A stretch of 64,000 nt of DNA from Branchipolynoe longqiensis (Eukaryota > Annelida > Polychaeta > Phyllodocida > Polynoidae). The stretch lies in contig CM059199.1 in assembly GCA_030323885.1 (NCBI GenBank), forward strand, positions 4,102,371 through 4,166,370, written 5' to 3'. Position numbers and translations under genes: made by a program. Below the pieces are notes generated by a model, which saw only the letters and a program-made list of their open reading frames with translations, was not told the origin of the DNA and did not search any database. The stretch's first letter is position 1, and every line of letters begins with the position of its first letter. Positions 53,775 through 64,000 of this stretch are shown here, one piece after another.

Positions 53775-54145
53775 TTCTGTAACCGCGTGCAATGCACCTT
53801 TAAGGCCTATTAATGATTAGCTTGAGGCACAACTGGCATGGTGGCTGGCATATTGTGGACACATGCAGGATGTGCCGAGGTTTCTACACTGGCACTCCTC
53901 TGGGAGAGCTGCACACCACTGTGCTACTCCTCCATCTCTTCAATTTTCACTGGTGCTGCTTCACCAACTTGTTGTCGAGGGGGTGAGGAAATGTGGGAAG
54001 AGTTTGATCCAGAATCTTTCTTAATCTTAAATTTTAGGACCCACAAACTATTATCAGGTTGTCAACAGTTTTTCGTTTTCGTGTGCGTTTTTTTGCTTTT
54101 TTTTGCTTTTTTTTTTAAACATAAAAAAGACCTGAAATATTATAT
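53775..54145. other. unique sequence with a 111-codon frame
   Basis: The plus frame at 53838-54173 (MVAGILWTHAGCAEVS start; C-terminal hydrophobic FFVFVCVFLLFFAFFF) runs into a MITE end and contains no domain I know. The hydrophobic stretch comes from a T-rich run. I do not call it a gene. Confidence 0.3.
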
Positions 54146-54146
54146 A

Positions 54147-54502
54147 CAGATGAACCTCGATCCAACGGACTAATAGGGGGGGAGCAGTTGTCCATTAAAG
54201 CCGTTTGTCCATTGCAGCGACAACATTTTCCGGGGGGCTCTACCCCACGCACATTCACCTTTACCGATCGCTGTTCCGTGTTCCTTGTATGTATATATAT
54301 ATATATATATAGATATATATATATATAGGTTGTATATATATACATGAATGACCCTTTACAGCATATTTTCTAAGCTTTTCCTTAGCCTTACGGATATCAC
54401 TCGGGAGTTTTAAACGTTCGGACCAGATATTCACTCTAGCGGATTGTGTCCGTTGGATCCGGAATCCGTTGCATCGGTGTCCGTTGGATCGAGGTTCATC
54501 TG
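54147..54502. mobile_element. pogo-like MITE, family E3
   Basis: Perfect 24-bp TIR beginning CAGATGAACCTCGATCCAAC at 54147-54170 and inverted at 54479-54502, with TA on each side (54145-54146, 54503-54504). GTCCGTTGGATC motifs recur inside the right part. An AT repeat lies in the middle. 356 bp, no ORF. Confidence 0.88.
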
Positions 54503-54638
54503 TATATATATGTGCAAAGGTGTGCCCTCAAATATCAATTTCCATATCATCGGCGCTCTCTAGCATATATCCGGAAATTCAATAGGTGTATGTCCGGCCT
54601 CCATCCAGGACCATACCTGTTGCCTCCATTTAGAAATA

Positions 54639-55110
54639 CAGTATAACCCCATTAAGCCAAGCTCAGTTAAACCAAACGATCGGTTAATCCAATCTTTTTC
54701 CGGCGGCCTGGCGAAATACTACCATTTATCATATACAAAATTTGGTTAAGCCAAAGTCGGTTAATCCAAATTATCGGTTAATCCAAAGAAAATTGTGGGA
54801 CCCCAGACCACTTCCGGTATGGTTAAACCAAACTTTCATGTGGTTATAGCATCATCTGAGACCTCACCGCCTCTTACACTACGCTTGTTTGGATAAGTGT
54901 TAGCAGTAGTGTGTATGGGGGGAGGGGGGGGGAGGGGGAGTAGGGTGTCCAGCTAGACGGGGGGGAAATGAGTGTGTGTGTGTGGGCAGTAGTGTGTGTG
55001 TGTGGGGGGGGGGAGTCAAAGTCAAAGCCAAAGTTCAGTTAAACCAATGATCGGTTAATCCAAACAAATTTCTAGGGTCCCTTCAAGTTTGGTTTAACGG
55101 GGTTATACTG
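54639..55110. mobile_element. pogo-like MITE, family E2, full length
   Basis: CAGTATAACCCCATTAAGCC at the left and GTTTAACGGGGTTATACTG at the right, TA outside each. GGTTAAnCCAAA / GATCGGTTAATCCAA words throughout, and a G-rich/GTGTG microsatellite at 54905-55010 inside. Confidence 0.87.
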
Positions 55111-55194
55111 TAACCAGAAAAGTAAAGTAATGGCCGTTTGGTCAATGTTGTGTTTTTCTTTGTTGGTTTTCTTCTTTATTGAAATAGTTATTAT

Positions 55195-56368
55195 AGAGAC
55201 ACTGAGTGGAGAGTTGGTGCAGCAGAACTCTCAGCATGGATAGAGACAGCTATTTTAGAGATGGCAGGTGCTGAGTTGATGCAGTGTTGCCTACAGCGGG
55301 ACTGAAGATGGCTATTTTAGAGATGCCGGAGGGGAGAATTGGTGCAATGATGCCTACAGTGGGACTGAAGATGGCTATTTTAGAGATGCCGGAGTGGAGA
55401 GTTGGTGCAGTGTTGCCCACAGCAGAACTGAAGATGGCTATTTTAGAGATGCCGGAGTGGAGAGTTGGTGCAGTGTTGCCCACAGCAGAACTGAAGATGG
55501 CTATTTTAGAGATGCCGGAGTGGAGAATTGGTGTAGCGTTGCCCACAGCGTGGCTGGGGACCACTATTTTAGAGATGCCGGGTGGAGAGTTGGTGCAACA
55601 CCGCACTCGGCGTGGCTGGATATGGCTATTTTAGAGATGCCGGAGCAGATAATTGGTGCAGTGTTGCCAACAGTGGGACTGAAAATGGCTATTTTAGAGA
55701 TGTGTTGCAGTGGAGCCCTCAGTATGTATGGATCGAGACAGCTATTTTTGAGATGCCGGGCAGAGAGAGTTGATGCAGTGCCACGCTTGGTATGAATAGA
55801 GACAGCTATTTTAGAGATGGCAGGCGGTGAGAGTTGGTGCAGGGCCGTGCTCGGTATGGATCGAGATGGCTATTTTAGAGACACCGGGCGGAGAGAGTTG
55901 GTGCAGGTCCGCACTCGGTATGGATCGAGACGGCTATTTTAGAGACGCCGGGCAGAGAGAGTTGGTGCAGTGCCGTGCTCGGTATGAACAGAGACGGCTA
56001 TTTTAGAGACGTCGGGCAAAGAGAGTTGGTGCAGAGCCACGCTCAGTATGGATCGAGATGGCTATTTTAGAGATGCCGGGAGGAGAGAGTTGGTGCAGGG
56101 CCATGGTCGGTAAGGATCGAGACGGCTATTTTAGAGACGCCGGGCGGAGAGAGTTGGTGCAGTGGCGCCCTCGGTAAAGATCAAGATGGATATTTTAGAG
56201 ACACCGGGCGGAGAGAGTTGGTGCAGTGGGGCCCTCGGTAAGGATCGAGACAGCTTTTTTAGAGACGCCGGACGGAGAGAGTTGGTGCAGGGCCGCGCTC
56301 GGTAAGGATCTAGACGGCTATTTTAGAGAAACCGGGCAGAGAGTTGGTGCAGTGCCGCGCTCGCCAGG
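55195..56368. repeat. about 63-bp minisatellite, roughly 19 copies
   Basis: Unit GGCTATTTTAGAGATGCCGG, GTGGAGAGTTGGTGCAGTG, TTGCCCACAGCAGAACTGAA (first part) drifting to CGGGCGGAGAGAGTTGGTGC and GCCGCGCTCGGTATGGATCG (second part). Period 63 keeps frames open in both directions (for example MAILEMPEWRVGAVLPTAEL on plus). Confidence 0.92.
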
Positions 56369-56644
56369 GGGAGCCCCTACACATGTTGACTTCTCCTCTG
56401 GTGGCAGATGAAGCGCCAATGATGATTGAGATGTGTTTGATACACGCCACTTATAAAGCTATAAACACCTCTGCACGAGGGATGCAAGTCTCGTAAATCA
56501 CTAGCCGGATGACCGCCGTCTGGCCACCTAGCGGCACGCTGAGGAAGCTCGGACCTGGGTCCGTCCCCGGGAGACGGCCGAAGCCGTTGTGGAAGTGGCA
56601 CAGGAAGCGGTGTCTTCCCAGGAATAAGGCTAGACTTACACACA

Positions 56645-57670
56645 CCCCAGTTGTCCTGACATGGCAGGTGTCCTGACATAGTCGGTGTCCTGATATAGTG
56701 AATATCCTGTCATAGTGGGTGTCCTGACAGAGTCGGTGTCCTGATATAGTGGATGTCCTGAAATGGCAGGTGTCCTGACATAGTCGGTGTCCTGATATAG
56801 TGAATATCCTGTCATAGTGGATGACATGACAGAGTTGGTGTCCTGATATAGTGAATATCCTGTCATAGCGGGTGACCTGACAGAGTCAGTGTCCTGATAT
56901 AGTGGATGTTCTGACATGGCAGGTGTCCTGACATAGTCGGTGTCCTGATATAGTGAATATCCTGTCATAGCGGGTGTCCTGACAGAGTCAGTGTCCTGAC
57001 ATAGTGAATATCATGTCATAGTGGGTGGCCTGACAGAGTTGGTGTCCTGATATAGTGAATATCCTGTCATAGTGGGTGATCTGACACAGTCAGTGTCCTG
57101 ATACAGTGGATGTTCTGACATGGCAGGTGTCCTGACATAGTCGGTGTCCTGATATAGTGAATATCCTGTCATAGTGGGTGTCCTGACAGAGTTGGTGTCC
57201 TGATATAGTGAATATCCTGTCATAGCGGGTGTCCTGACAGAGTCGGTGTCCTGATATAGTGAATATCCTGTCATAGTGGGTGACCTGACAGAGTCGGTGT
57301 CCTGATATAGTGGTTGTCCTGACATGGTGGCTGTCCTGATATGGTAGGTGTCCTGACAAAGTGGGTGTCCTGACATGTTGGGTGTCATGACCGGGTGTGT
57401 GTCCTTATATAGCAGGTGTCCTGACATGGCAGTTGTCCTGATATGGTGGGTGTCCTGACAAATCGGGTGTCCTGACATGTCAGCTGTTATGACCGGGTGT
57501 GTGTCCTTATATAGCAGGTGTCTTGACATGGCAGTTGTCCTGATATGGTGGGTGTCCTGACATAGTGGTGTCCTGACATGATGGGTGTCTTGAGATGGTG
57601 GGTGTCTTGAGATGGTGGGTGTCTTGAGATGGTGGGTGTCCTGATAAAGCAGGTGTCCTGACATAGGAGG
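56645..57670. repeat. 17-bp minisatellite with 51-bp higher order
   Basis: GGTGTCCTGACATAGTC and variants (GTCCTGATATAGTGAAT, ATCCTGTCATAGTGG). Three units make 51 bp, so the minus strand encodes a 17-residue repeat such as MTGYSLYQDTDSVRTPT over 228 codons (57011-57697). Treated as satellite. Confidence 0.92.
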
Positions 57671-57719
57671 TGTCTGGATGGATATTGTTGATATCATAGA
57701 TATAACTGTACTCCAAAGT

Positions 57720-59060
57720 GATTTTCTATTTTAATGTGTCAGTGCTTAACATTATCTAGGTGTATAGATCTTTTAAATCCGATTCCAGTGATATAAAATG
57801 TATATAGATCCCTTGAAAAGCTAAGAAATTATGAGGTTTTAAAGATTCATTTTTCACCCTTATTTGTGCACGTTTCCAAATTAGGGAAATCTAGGTTTTT
57901 AAGGCCCCAACACAAAAGCGATGTTTCATATCATTTGTCCAAGATTAAAGAATCTCGCTCTCTATAACACAAATAGCAGGCTCCATTTTTCCAGGCCATT
58001 AGCTTTGTTATTCTTTAAGATATGTAATTTCTACTGAATATCATCAGGATTAATGATGGATTTGTTGAAACATCATAACTTCTGTTCTACTTACACTATC
58101 ACTCTATTTCTATTCCAAAATAATCAGAATCAAAAGCTGTATATGACCATAGATGTTTTCAATTAATATGAGGCAAAGACTGAAAGTTCACTTTTATAGG
58201 CATTGCTAGCTGACTACAAGTCTAGGTCGCAAAGACATTAACTTTATTAAGATGATTAAACAGATTCCCTCTGGCAACAATAGGCTTCAGAAATGTCTGT
58301 AAAGTCTGGCACCTTCCATACTCTAAGTCATCGTTGATGGGTGCCACATCAAGCTTTTTCTGCTGAAACATGACCTTCAATCAACACCATGTTCTTCGCT
58401 CTGGTGCGGGAGACAGGAAGAGATGGGTATTTCTCAAACCCACCTTGCCGAGTATGATATGAATCTCAACGAAATATTGTTCTGGTTAGGTAGAGGAAGA
58501 CTTGAGCTTTCTGGTGATATAATGTTCAGGACAATCCTGATTAATTTTCAAGGAGAATTGACGTCTGAATGTTTTCACTCTTTCTGTTCAATCAAATTTC
58601 CCGCTCAAAGACAGCCATGCTTGATATGTTAATGAAGCCCGGTTTCTTCTCCATCTTTCACTGGTGGTTATCTTTAGCTCAGGTGACCATACTCAGCAAG
58701 GTAGCAATTTTAGGGAAGGGAGTGGTTAAGACTGGATGCACAGAGCTCTTGATGATACACCCAAACAAGTGTCCATTGACTCTACTTTATTTTATCATGT
58801 TAATTCAAAATTGAACACCCTAAAATACAAAAAAAAACAGGCATTCATGTCATATAATTTTTATTTCAAACAAAGCAGAATTAATGGAGGTGGAAATGGT
58901 TTTAGAATGGTTAAATTATGTCAGATTTCTCGATGCAGACAGTGTTTCCGCCCACTTTCAAGTACCTAATATAAGTCAGTTAGATTCCCTCAGTCTTTAC
59001 CTACATATATAATATATATGTCTTTTAATAGTGTGACAATAGAAAACATTTGAGAGGGAG
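57720..59060. other. longest unique stretch, no gene recognised
   Basis: 1.3 kb without simple repeats, TIRs or SINE boxes. Frames up to about 80 codons exist on plus (58423-58632, 58569-58814) but none shows a domain, and they overlap in different frames. ATGCTTGATATGTTAATGAA / GCCCGGTTT at 58617-58645 is partly repeated at 59670-59690. Could be intron or intergenic DNA. Confidence 0.45.
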
Positions 59061-59068
59061 GATGTAAC

Positions 59069-59421
59069 GGCTATGTGACCACGGCAGAACGGCCAAGGTT
59101 TTGTGCAGGTCAAAGTACGCTAGGGTATGCTAGAATATGCTAGAGTATGTTAGAGAACATTAAGAAATATGCTAGAGTATGCTAGAGTACGCTATAGTAA
59201 GTTATCAGTATGGAGGCTCTGTCTGCCTCAGATATACCTCTCTTTTGAACATGTCCAAAGCTTAAATCAGAACTCACGGCCTACACACGTTCTTATCACA
59301 TTATCATCATGGAGAAGTATGGATGCCGGTAGGTTGCACTACGTTCAACTACATGGAACTACAGTAGCCTCCACTACGTTCAACAGCATCCACTAATGTG
59401 GATTTGACCGGGCCTATAGCC
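59069..59421. mobile_element. tentative motif-saturated element (M10)
   Basis: GGCTATGTGACCACGG at the left and GGGCCTATAGCC at the right are weakly inverted. Near the left is AAGGTTTTG-TGCAGGT-CAAAGTA, a decayed version of the core of M2/M4-M7, then a GAGTATGCTAGAGTA array (59118-59205) and CACTACGTTCAAC words. Ends are uncertain. Confidence 0.4.
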
Positions 59422-59424
59422 TTA

Positions 59425-59850
59425 ATATATACATCTAACTGTGATTGTCTTTGTCAGTTGGAAATTGAAGCGCGGTTAGTAAATTTATGGCCGGTGTAAT
59501 TATTGGGTAGTTATAGGTTTGCACCTTTCATGGTCCTAGACAGGTGTGACCTACACAGGTTAGCTATTGCCATTTAGACCAGACACATGTAGGCTGCCAC
59601 CAGACGGGTTCTGCCCCAGGCCACCAGGGGGCGCAACAGGTGTGGACACACTAACACTTCACATTAAAGTTTGATATGTTAATGAAGCCCGGTTTGATGG
59701 AAGCATCACATTGTCCTAACCAAATCACATACCTGGATGTGATCTGATATTATTAGTCAGTTGCACAACAGGGGACATAGTAATGCAATTATTTTATATT
59801 AAATGATAGATTATAAATTACACAATTATATTAGATATATTATATACGTT
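59425..59850. other. unique sequence, nothing recognised
   Basis: No repeat family beyond a 20-bp echo of 58620 at about 59670. No gene seen. Confidence 0.4.
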
Positions 59851-59929
59851 ATATGCTATGCATAAAATACACAATATATTTTTATATATTACTTATTTAT
59901 TATATATTATATATATTGTATATGTTATA

Positions 59930-60055
59930 CCTATATTATACCAATATTATACCAATATTATACCTATATTATACCTATATTATACCTATATTATACCTAT
60001 ATTATACCTATATTATACCTATATTATACCTATATTATACCTATATTATATATAT
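59930..60055. repeat. 11-bp minisatellite ATTATACCTAT
   Basis: About 11 near-perfect units, alternating with CCAATATT at the start. Surrounding AT-rich tracts run from about 59800 to 60460. Confidence 0.95.
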
Positions 60056-60799
60056 TACATAACACATATAATATATAATATACATATTATATATATTATG
60101 TTCAAAATTGTTCTGCGAATGACAATATGGCACCAATATAAAAGCAGCGGAAACGGGGTAGGTGGCGCCTGCGCCCAGCTCTGCAGCAAAAATAGACCAT
60201 ACAAGATTTGTTCAATATTAAATAAGAAATAAATATGCAGTGGCGGAATAAATAATAATAATAAGGGCAGGCATGCCAATTTATATTCAGATAATAAATT
60301 ATATTACAAATAATACATACAATATTTCATATATAATATACATATTACATATATTGTCTATTATATATATTATATTTAATATATATTATTATTTAGATAT
60401 AGTGCATATTATATGTAAAATAAATAATACACATAATATATCAAATAAATCATTTTGATCTGGTTTATCTATAACATAGCAACATATTAGCATAAGAAGG
60501 CGAAATAAATATATACATATATACATTCTACTGAAACTCAAATTTTGTTCCTGCTGAAATTATTTTAAGAATAACATTCACAATTGTGTTTCTCATCTAT
60601 TTGTGTGGCGATGCACCAGTAACGACTAAAATGCCCCGCTGCCACTAGATGGCAGTACGGAGGCCCCCATCAGTGTGTCCGCATGCCTCTAGGTGGCGTT
60701 GCTGAAGGGCTAGTTAGTACATGTATAGTAGTACTACTTATAATTAGTATCGCGTCCCCAGGTCACTATATGTAACGCTTTACCTGGGCGCGGATCACA

Positions 60800-61545
60800 C
60801 TCAATCACAGTCACACACACACTCACTCACTCACTCACTCGGTCACCCACCCACGCATCCAGCCACTCACACACTCACTCACCCACTCTCTCACCCACCC
60901 ACCCACTCACTCACCCACTCACTCGGTCACCCACCCACACACCCAGCCACTCACACACTCACTCACCCACTCTCTCACCCACCCACCCACTCACTCACCC
61001 ACTCACTCGGTCACCCACCCACGCACTCAGCCACTCACCCACTCACTCACCGACCCACCCACCCACCCACTCACTCACTCACCCACTCACCCGGTCACCC
61101 ACCACGCACCCAGCCACTCACCCACTCACTCACCCACTCACTCACCCACCCACCCACTCACTCACCCACTCACTCTGTCACCCACCCACGCACTCAGCCA
61201 CTCACACACTCACTCACCGACCCACCCACCCACCCACTCACTCACCCACTCACTCGGTCACCCACCCACGCACCCAGCCACTCAGACACTCACTCACCCA
61301 CTCACTCACCCACCCACCCACTCACTCACCCACTCACTCGGTCACCCACGCACGCACCCAGCCACTCACCCACTCACTCACCCACTCACTCACCCACCCA
61401 CTCACTCACACACTCACCCACCCACTTACCCGCCCACTCACTCAATCACACACCTACCCACCCACTCACTCACCCAATCACACACCCACACCCTCACCCA
61501 CACACTCACCCACACACTCACCCACACACCCACTCACTCACTCAC
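60800..61545. repeat. CACT/CACC satellite with 84-bp higher-order unit
   Basis: Tetranucleotide CACTCACCCACC repeat in which CGGTCACCCACCCACGCA marks longer units at 60841, 60925, 61009, 61093, 61176, 61256 and 61340 (spacing 80-84 bp, mostly 84). Confidence 0.92.
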
Positions 61546-61902
61546 CTTGGACGAGACACTGTTGGTACATAGCCTGATTATATTCTAACTTATTTCACGA
61601 GAACTCATAACTTATCGTTATGGGAATTCACTGAAGAAAGCACTGGCTAGGCGTGAGTGTAATAAATCGCGTATTCATCACGCATTAAACGCAGCGTGCC
61701 CCAAGGGCCACGCTTTGCGTGAATATCCGCGAGGCAGGCGACGAGCTGAGCTTTAATGGTGCGCGTAATTAAACGAAGCACATGTGTTGTATATATATAT
61801 ATATTATATATATATCATATATATATCATATAAATATGATGTATAATGCATTATGCGAGTATAAATGCAAGGGTAACATGTACATCCTATATTTCCTTGT
61901 GC

Positions 61903-61985
61903 GCATTGGTGGAGCGCCCCCCCCCCCCCCCCCCCCCGCTCCCAGCTGTCGGGTATTGCTGGGCGGGCGCCCCCTCGCGTCACAC
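61903..61985 (+). repeat. C-run repeat, second copy
   Basis: GGTGGAGCGC, 20 or more C, AGCTGTCGGG, GGCGGGCGCCCCCTCGCG. See 1905-1985. Confidence 0.6.
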
Positions 61986-62767
61986 TCTCGAGGAAATTTA
62001 CCGAACAGTGGTTAAGTTTTAGGGTTATTCTGATCACTACTCCCATGTTAATCGGTGCTTCCAACGTGCATTATCGTATACTCTATTGATGCTTCATCAT
62101 GTATGGGTTGTTAATTGCATGGTTTTTTTGTGGCTAACGCACACATTTCATATTAATTCAGAATTTCACAAAAATAATTTTAGTTTTTTTTGTTTTGGTA
62201 AATATGTTTATTCTGCTGAATAAGTCTTTTGTCAGTGCCGAAGCACTGGTCTTCCAGCCATTTTTCAATTGAATTTCATATTTAATTTGAATGGTTTTTG
62301 CTAACTTTGGTCACTTCGACCAGAGTGTCATTGTGAACGTTTTAAAGTTGCAGGTCCAATGATTTAGAATCTCTGTATTTTTTCTGACATAATTATATTA
62401 GATTGATCACCATCATCTACTTTACATTAGTTCAAAGTTACTTTTATCTTAAATGGTAAACCTTTGAGATATTTTGAGGGCAAACATGGAAAATTAGTTT
62501 TGGTGAGCTTGCCAAAACTCTGATACCATAGACTTCTGCAGTAACAGGTTCTGTTAAATTGGCTCAGTATTGCCTTCTACGCAGAAACAAATGCTTAATA
62601 AGTGCATCAGTATCTAAGTTAGATATGTAAGATCTAATCTAGATAATTGGTTTGGTTTTGAAAATTTGATATTTCATTGGACTATGCAGCTTTAACACAA
62701 TATTGGTCCAGGGATTTATGTGGAGCCTAGTTTTAGCCCATGCACAACACAGCTTAAAGCTAGCATC

Positions 62768-62775
<8 letters not shown>
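61986..62775 (+). repeat. dispersed repeat P carrying a TTAA MITE
   Basis: TACCGAACAGTGGTTAAGTT, ATTCTGATCACTACTCC, TGTATGGGTTGTTAATT and, after the MITE, CACAATATTGGTCCAGGGAT, GTGGAGCCTAGTTTTAGC, matching 35125-35430. Includes an extra insertion-like stretch at 62130-62260 not in the 35-kb copy. Confidence 0.8.
62342..62695. mobile_element. TTAA MITE, family D, with known empty site
   Basis: TTAAAGTTGCAGGTCCAATG to TTGGACTATGCAGCTTTAA, 354 bp counting both TTAA. Repeat P at 35347 has a single TTAA at the matching spot, which identifies the duplication directly. Confidence 0.92.
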
Positions 62776-62806
<31 letters not shown>

Positions 62807-62816
62807 ATATATATAT
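62768..62816. repeat. (TA)n microsatellite
   Basis: TA run that abuts the first SINE-A unit. Confidence 0.95.
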
Positions 62817-64000
62817 GTAGTGGTTTGCACTGACCTCTCAGGCAAGTAACCACATAGACAGGTAGGCGTGGGTAGTGTGTTGATATCAGGGAGCCTAGGT
62901 GGTGTAATGGTTAGCACACTGGCCTGGAATGCAAAGAGATGTGGGTTCGAGTCCCGCTCTAGGTGCAATGTTTCCCATTTTCATCACCCCCCATGACACT
63001 GGTGCCGTGACCAGGATCCTGTACAATCTTGGCACTGTATGGTTGTTGAACCTACCCTGTGTATGTATACGTTAGTGCATTGCCTGTATGTATGTAATTG
63101 TAAGCATTAAAAGACTTACAATTCCAGGGGGACGAGTGTAGTGGTCTGCACTGACCTCTCAGGCAAGTAACCACATAGACAGGTAGGCGTGGGTAGTGTG
63201 TTGATATCAGGGAGCCTAGGTGGTGTAATGGTTAGCACACTGGCCTGGAATGCAAAGAGATGTGGGTTCGAGTCCCGCTCTAGGCGCAATGTTTCCCATT
63301 TTCATCACCCCCCATGACACTGGTGCCGTGACCAGGATCCTGTACAAGCTTGGCACTGTATGGTTGTTGAACCTACCCTGTGTATGTATGTGATAGTGCA
63401 TTGCCTGTATGTATGTAATTGTAAGCATTCAAAGACTTACAATTCCAGGGGGACGAGTGTAGTGGTCTGCACTGACCTCTCAGGCAAGTAACCACATAGA
63501 CAGGTAGGCGTGGGTAGTGTGTTGATATCAGGGAGCCTAGGTGGTGTAATGGTTAGCACAGTGGCCCGGAATGCAAAGAGATGTGGGTTCGAGTCCCGCT
63601 CTAGGGGCAATGTTTCCCATTTTCATCACCCCCCATGACACTGGTGCCGTGACCAGGATCCTGTAAAGCTTTCCACTGTATGGTTGTTGAACCTACCCTG
63701 TGTATGTATGTGTTAGTGCATTGCCTGTATGTATGTAATTGTAAGCATTAAAAGACTTACAATTCCAGGGGGACGAGTGTAGTGGTCTGCACTGACCTCT
63801 TAGGCAAGTAACCACATAGACAGGTAGGCGTGGGTAGTGTGCTGATATCAGGGAGCCTAGGTGGTGTAATGGTTAGCACACTGGCCCGGAATGCAAAGAG
63901 ATGTGGATTCGAGTCCCGCTCTAGGCGCAATGTTTCCCATTTTCATCACCCCCCCCATGACACTGGTGCCGTGACCAGGATCCTGTACAAGCTTTGCACT
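62817..64000 (+). mobile_element. tandem SINE-A array, four units, open at window end
   Basis: tRNA-like heads start at 62893, 63214, 63535 and 63855, spacing 321, 321 and 320 bp. Each head folds as a tRNA: acceptor GCCTAGG with TCTAGGT (7 pairs counting G-U), D arm GTGT-AATGGTTA-GCAC, T arm GTGGG-TTCGAGT-CCCGC. D arm and A box equal tRNA-Gln (known sequence style); the anticodon stem CTGGC/GCAAA does not pair, so these are not working tRNAs. Body: CACTGGTGCCGTGACCAGGA, TGTATGGTTGTTGAACCTAC, ACTTACAATTCCAGGGGGAC, then TGCACTGACCTCTCAGGCAA. Units are almost identical, implying recent amplification or homogenisation. Confidence 0.9.

Noticed and set aside
53838..54173. Small membrane protein
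   Set aside because: Hydrophobic tail is a T-run translation and the frame ends inside a MITE TIR; no supporting motif.
57011..57697. 228-codon repeat protein
   Set aside because: 17-bp minisatellite with 51-bp period; no start context, no unique domain.
62893..63930. Functional tRNA-Gln genes
   Set aside because: Acceptor, D and T arms fold, but the anticodon stem does not pair and the heads sit in a repeating 320-bp unit; they are tRNA-derived repeat heads.

Overview
This 64 kb window looks like non-coding DNA from a repeat-rich animal genome. I find no host gene, rRNA or clear functional tRNA gene that I can defend. The cues are eukaryotic: long AT, CA, GT, GAGA and CACT simple repeats, tRNA-derived SINEs with pol III A and B boxes, 5'-truncated LINEs with target-site duplications (TSDs), and dozens of terminal-inverted-repeat (TIR) elements. 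A lophotrochozoan, most likely a mollusc, is my best guess from the LINE tail made of CAAT repeats and the SINE ends running into CAA/CAAA. That guess is from memory of style, not from a search, and is weak.

Mobile-element content. (1) Three tRNA-related SINE families: SINE-A, a roughly 320-bp unit with a tRNA-Gln-like head that occurs only as dimers or a tandem array (2.4, 27.7 and 62.8-64.0 kb); SINE-B, with a class-II (Leu/Ser-like) head, a long body and a CAA-type 3' end, more than 20 copies on both strands; SINE-C, with an Arg-CCT-like head (31, 43 and 48.5 kb). A second 3' tail (B2) occurs behind both B and C heads. (2) A LINE with an RNase H domain (10.96-12.05 kb and 31.03-31.89 kb, plus a related 3' end at 14.5 kb), and the last codons of a different LINE (23.6 kb). 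(3) Many non-autonomous DNA elements: a 354-bp TTAA-type MITE family, TA-flanked pogo-like MITEs, and others.

The most unusual content is a set of 0.26-0.7 kb TIR elements whose interiors are packed with degenerate copies of one short motif, different in each element. Five of them (22.8, 27.1, 29.8, 34.4 and 38.8 kb) share ends close to GGCCCTGTCACAC and a palindromic core (AAGTTTTG, 7-8 nt spacer, CAAAACTT) lying about 70-75% of the way along, or 25% if the element is inverted. I do not recognise this as a described family.

Layout: 0-10.9 kb, AT microsatellites, pogo-like MITEs and a SINE-A dimer; 10.9-17.7 kb, LINEs, TTAA MITEs and minisatellites; 18.0-21.6 kb, four minisatellites including a 60-bp array; 21.7-31.9 kb, SINE-B clusters, motif-saturated elements and nested insertions; 32-48.3 kb, more of the same; 48.4-53.8 kb, SINE-C, a trio of small MITEs and AT repeats; 54-62.8 kb, pogo-like MITEs, two long minisatellites, a unique stretch (57.7-59.0 kb) and a CACT satellite; 62.8-64.0 kb, the SINE-A array running off the end.

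Nested insertions give a relative order of events. LINE copy 2 sits inside a SINE-C, a truncated SINE-B sits inside a B2 SINE, a LINE end and a 77-bp element sit inside SINE-Bs, and a TTAA MITE sits inside a repeat whose empty paralogue is also in the window. Nearly all the longer open reading frames are read-through of repeats; several start inside a SINE-B 3' end, which supplies a recurring MLPGRKTP-like N-terminus.
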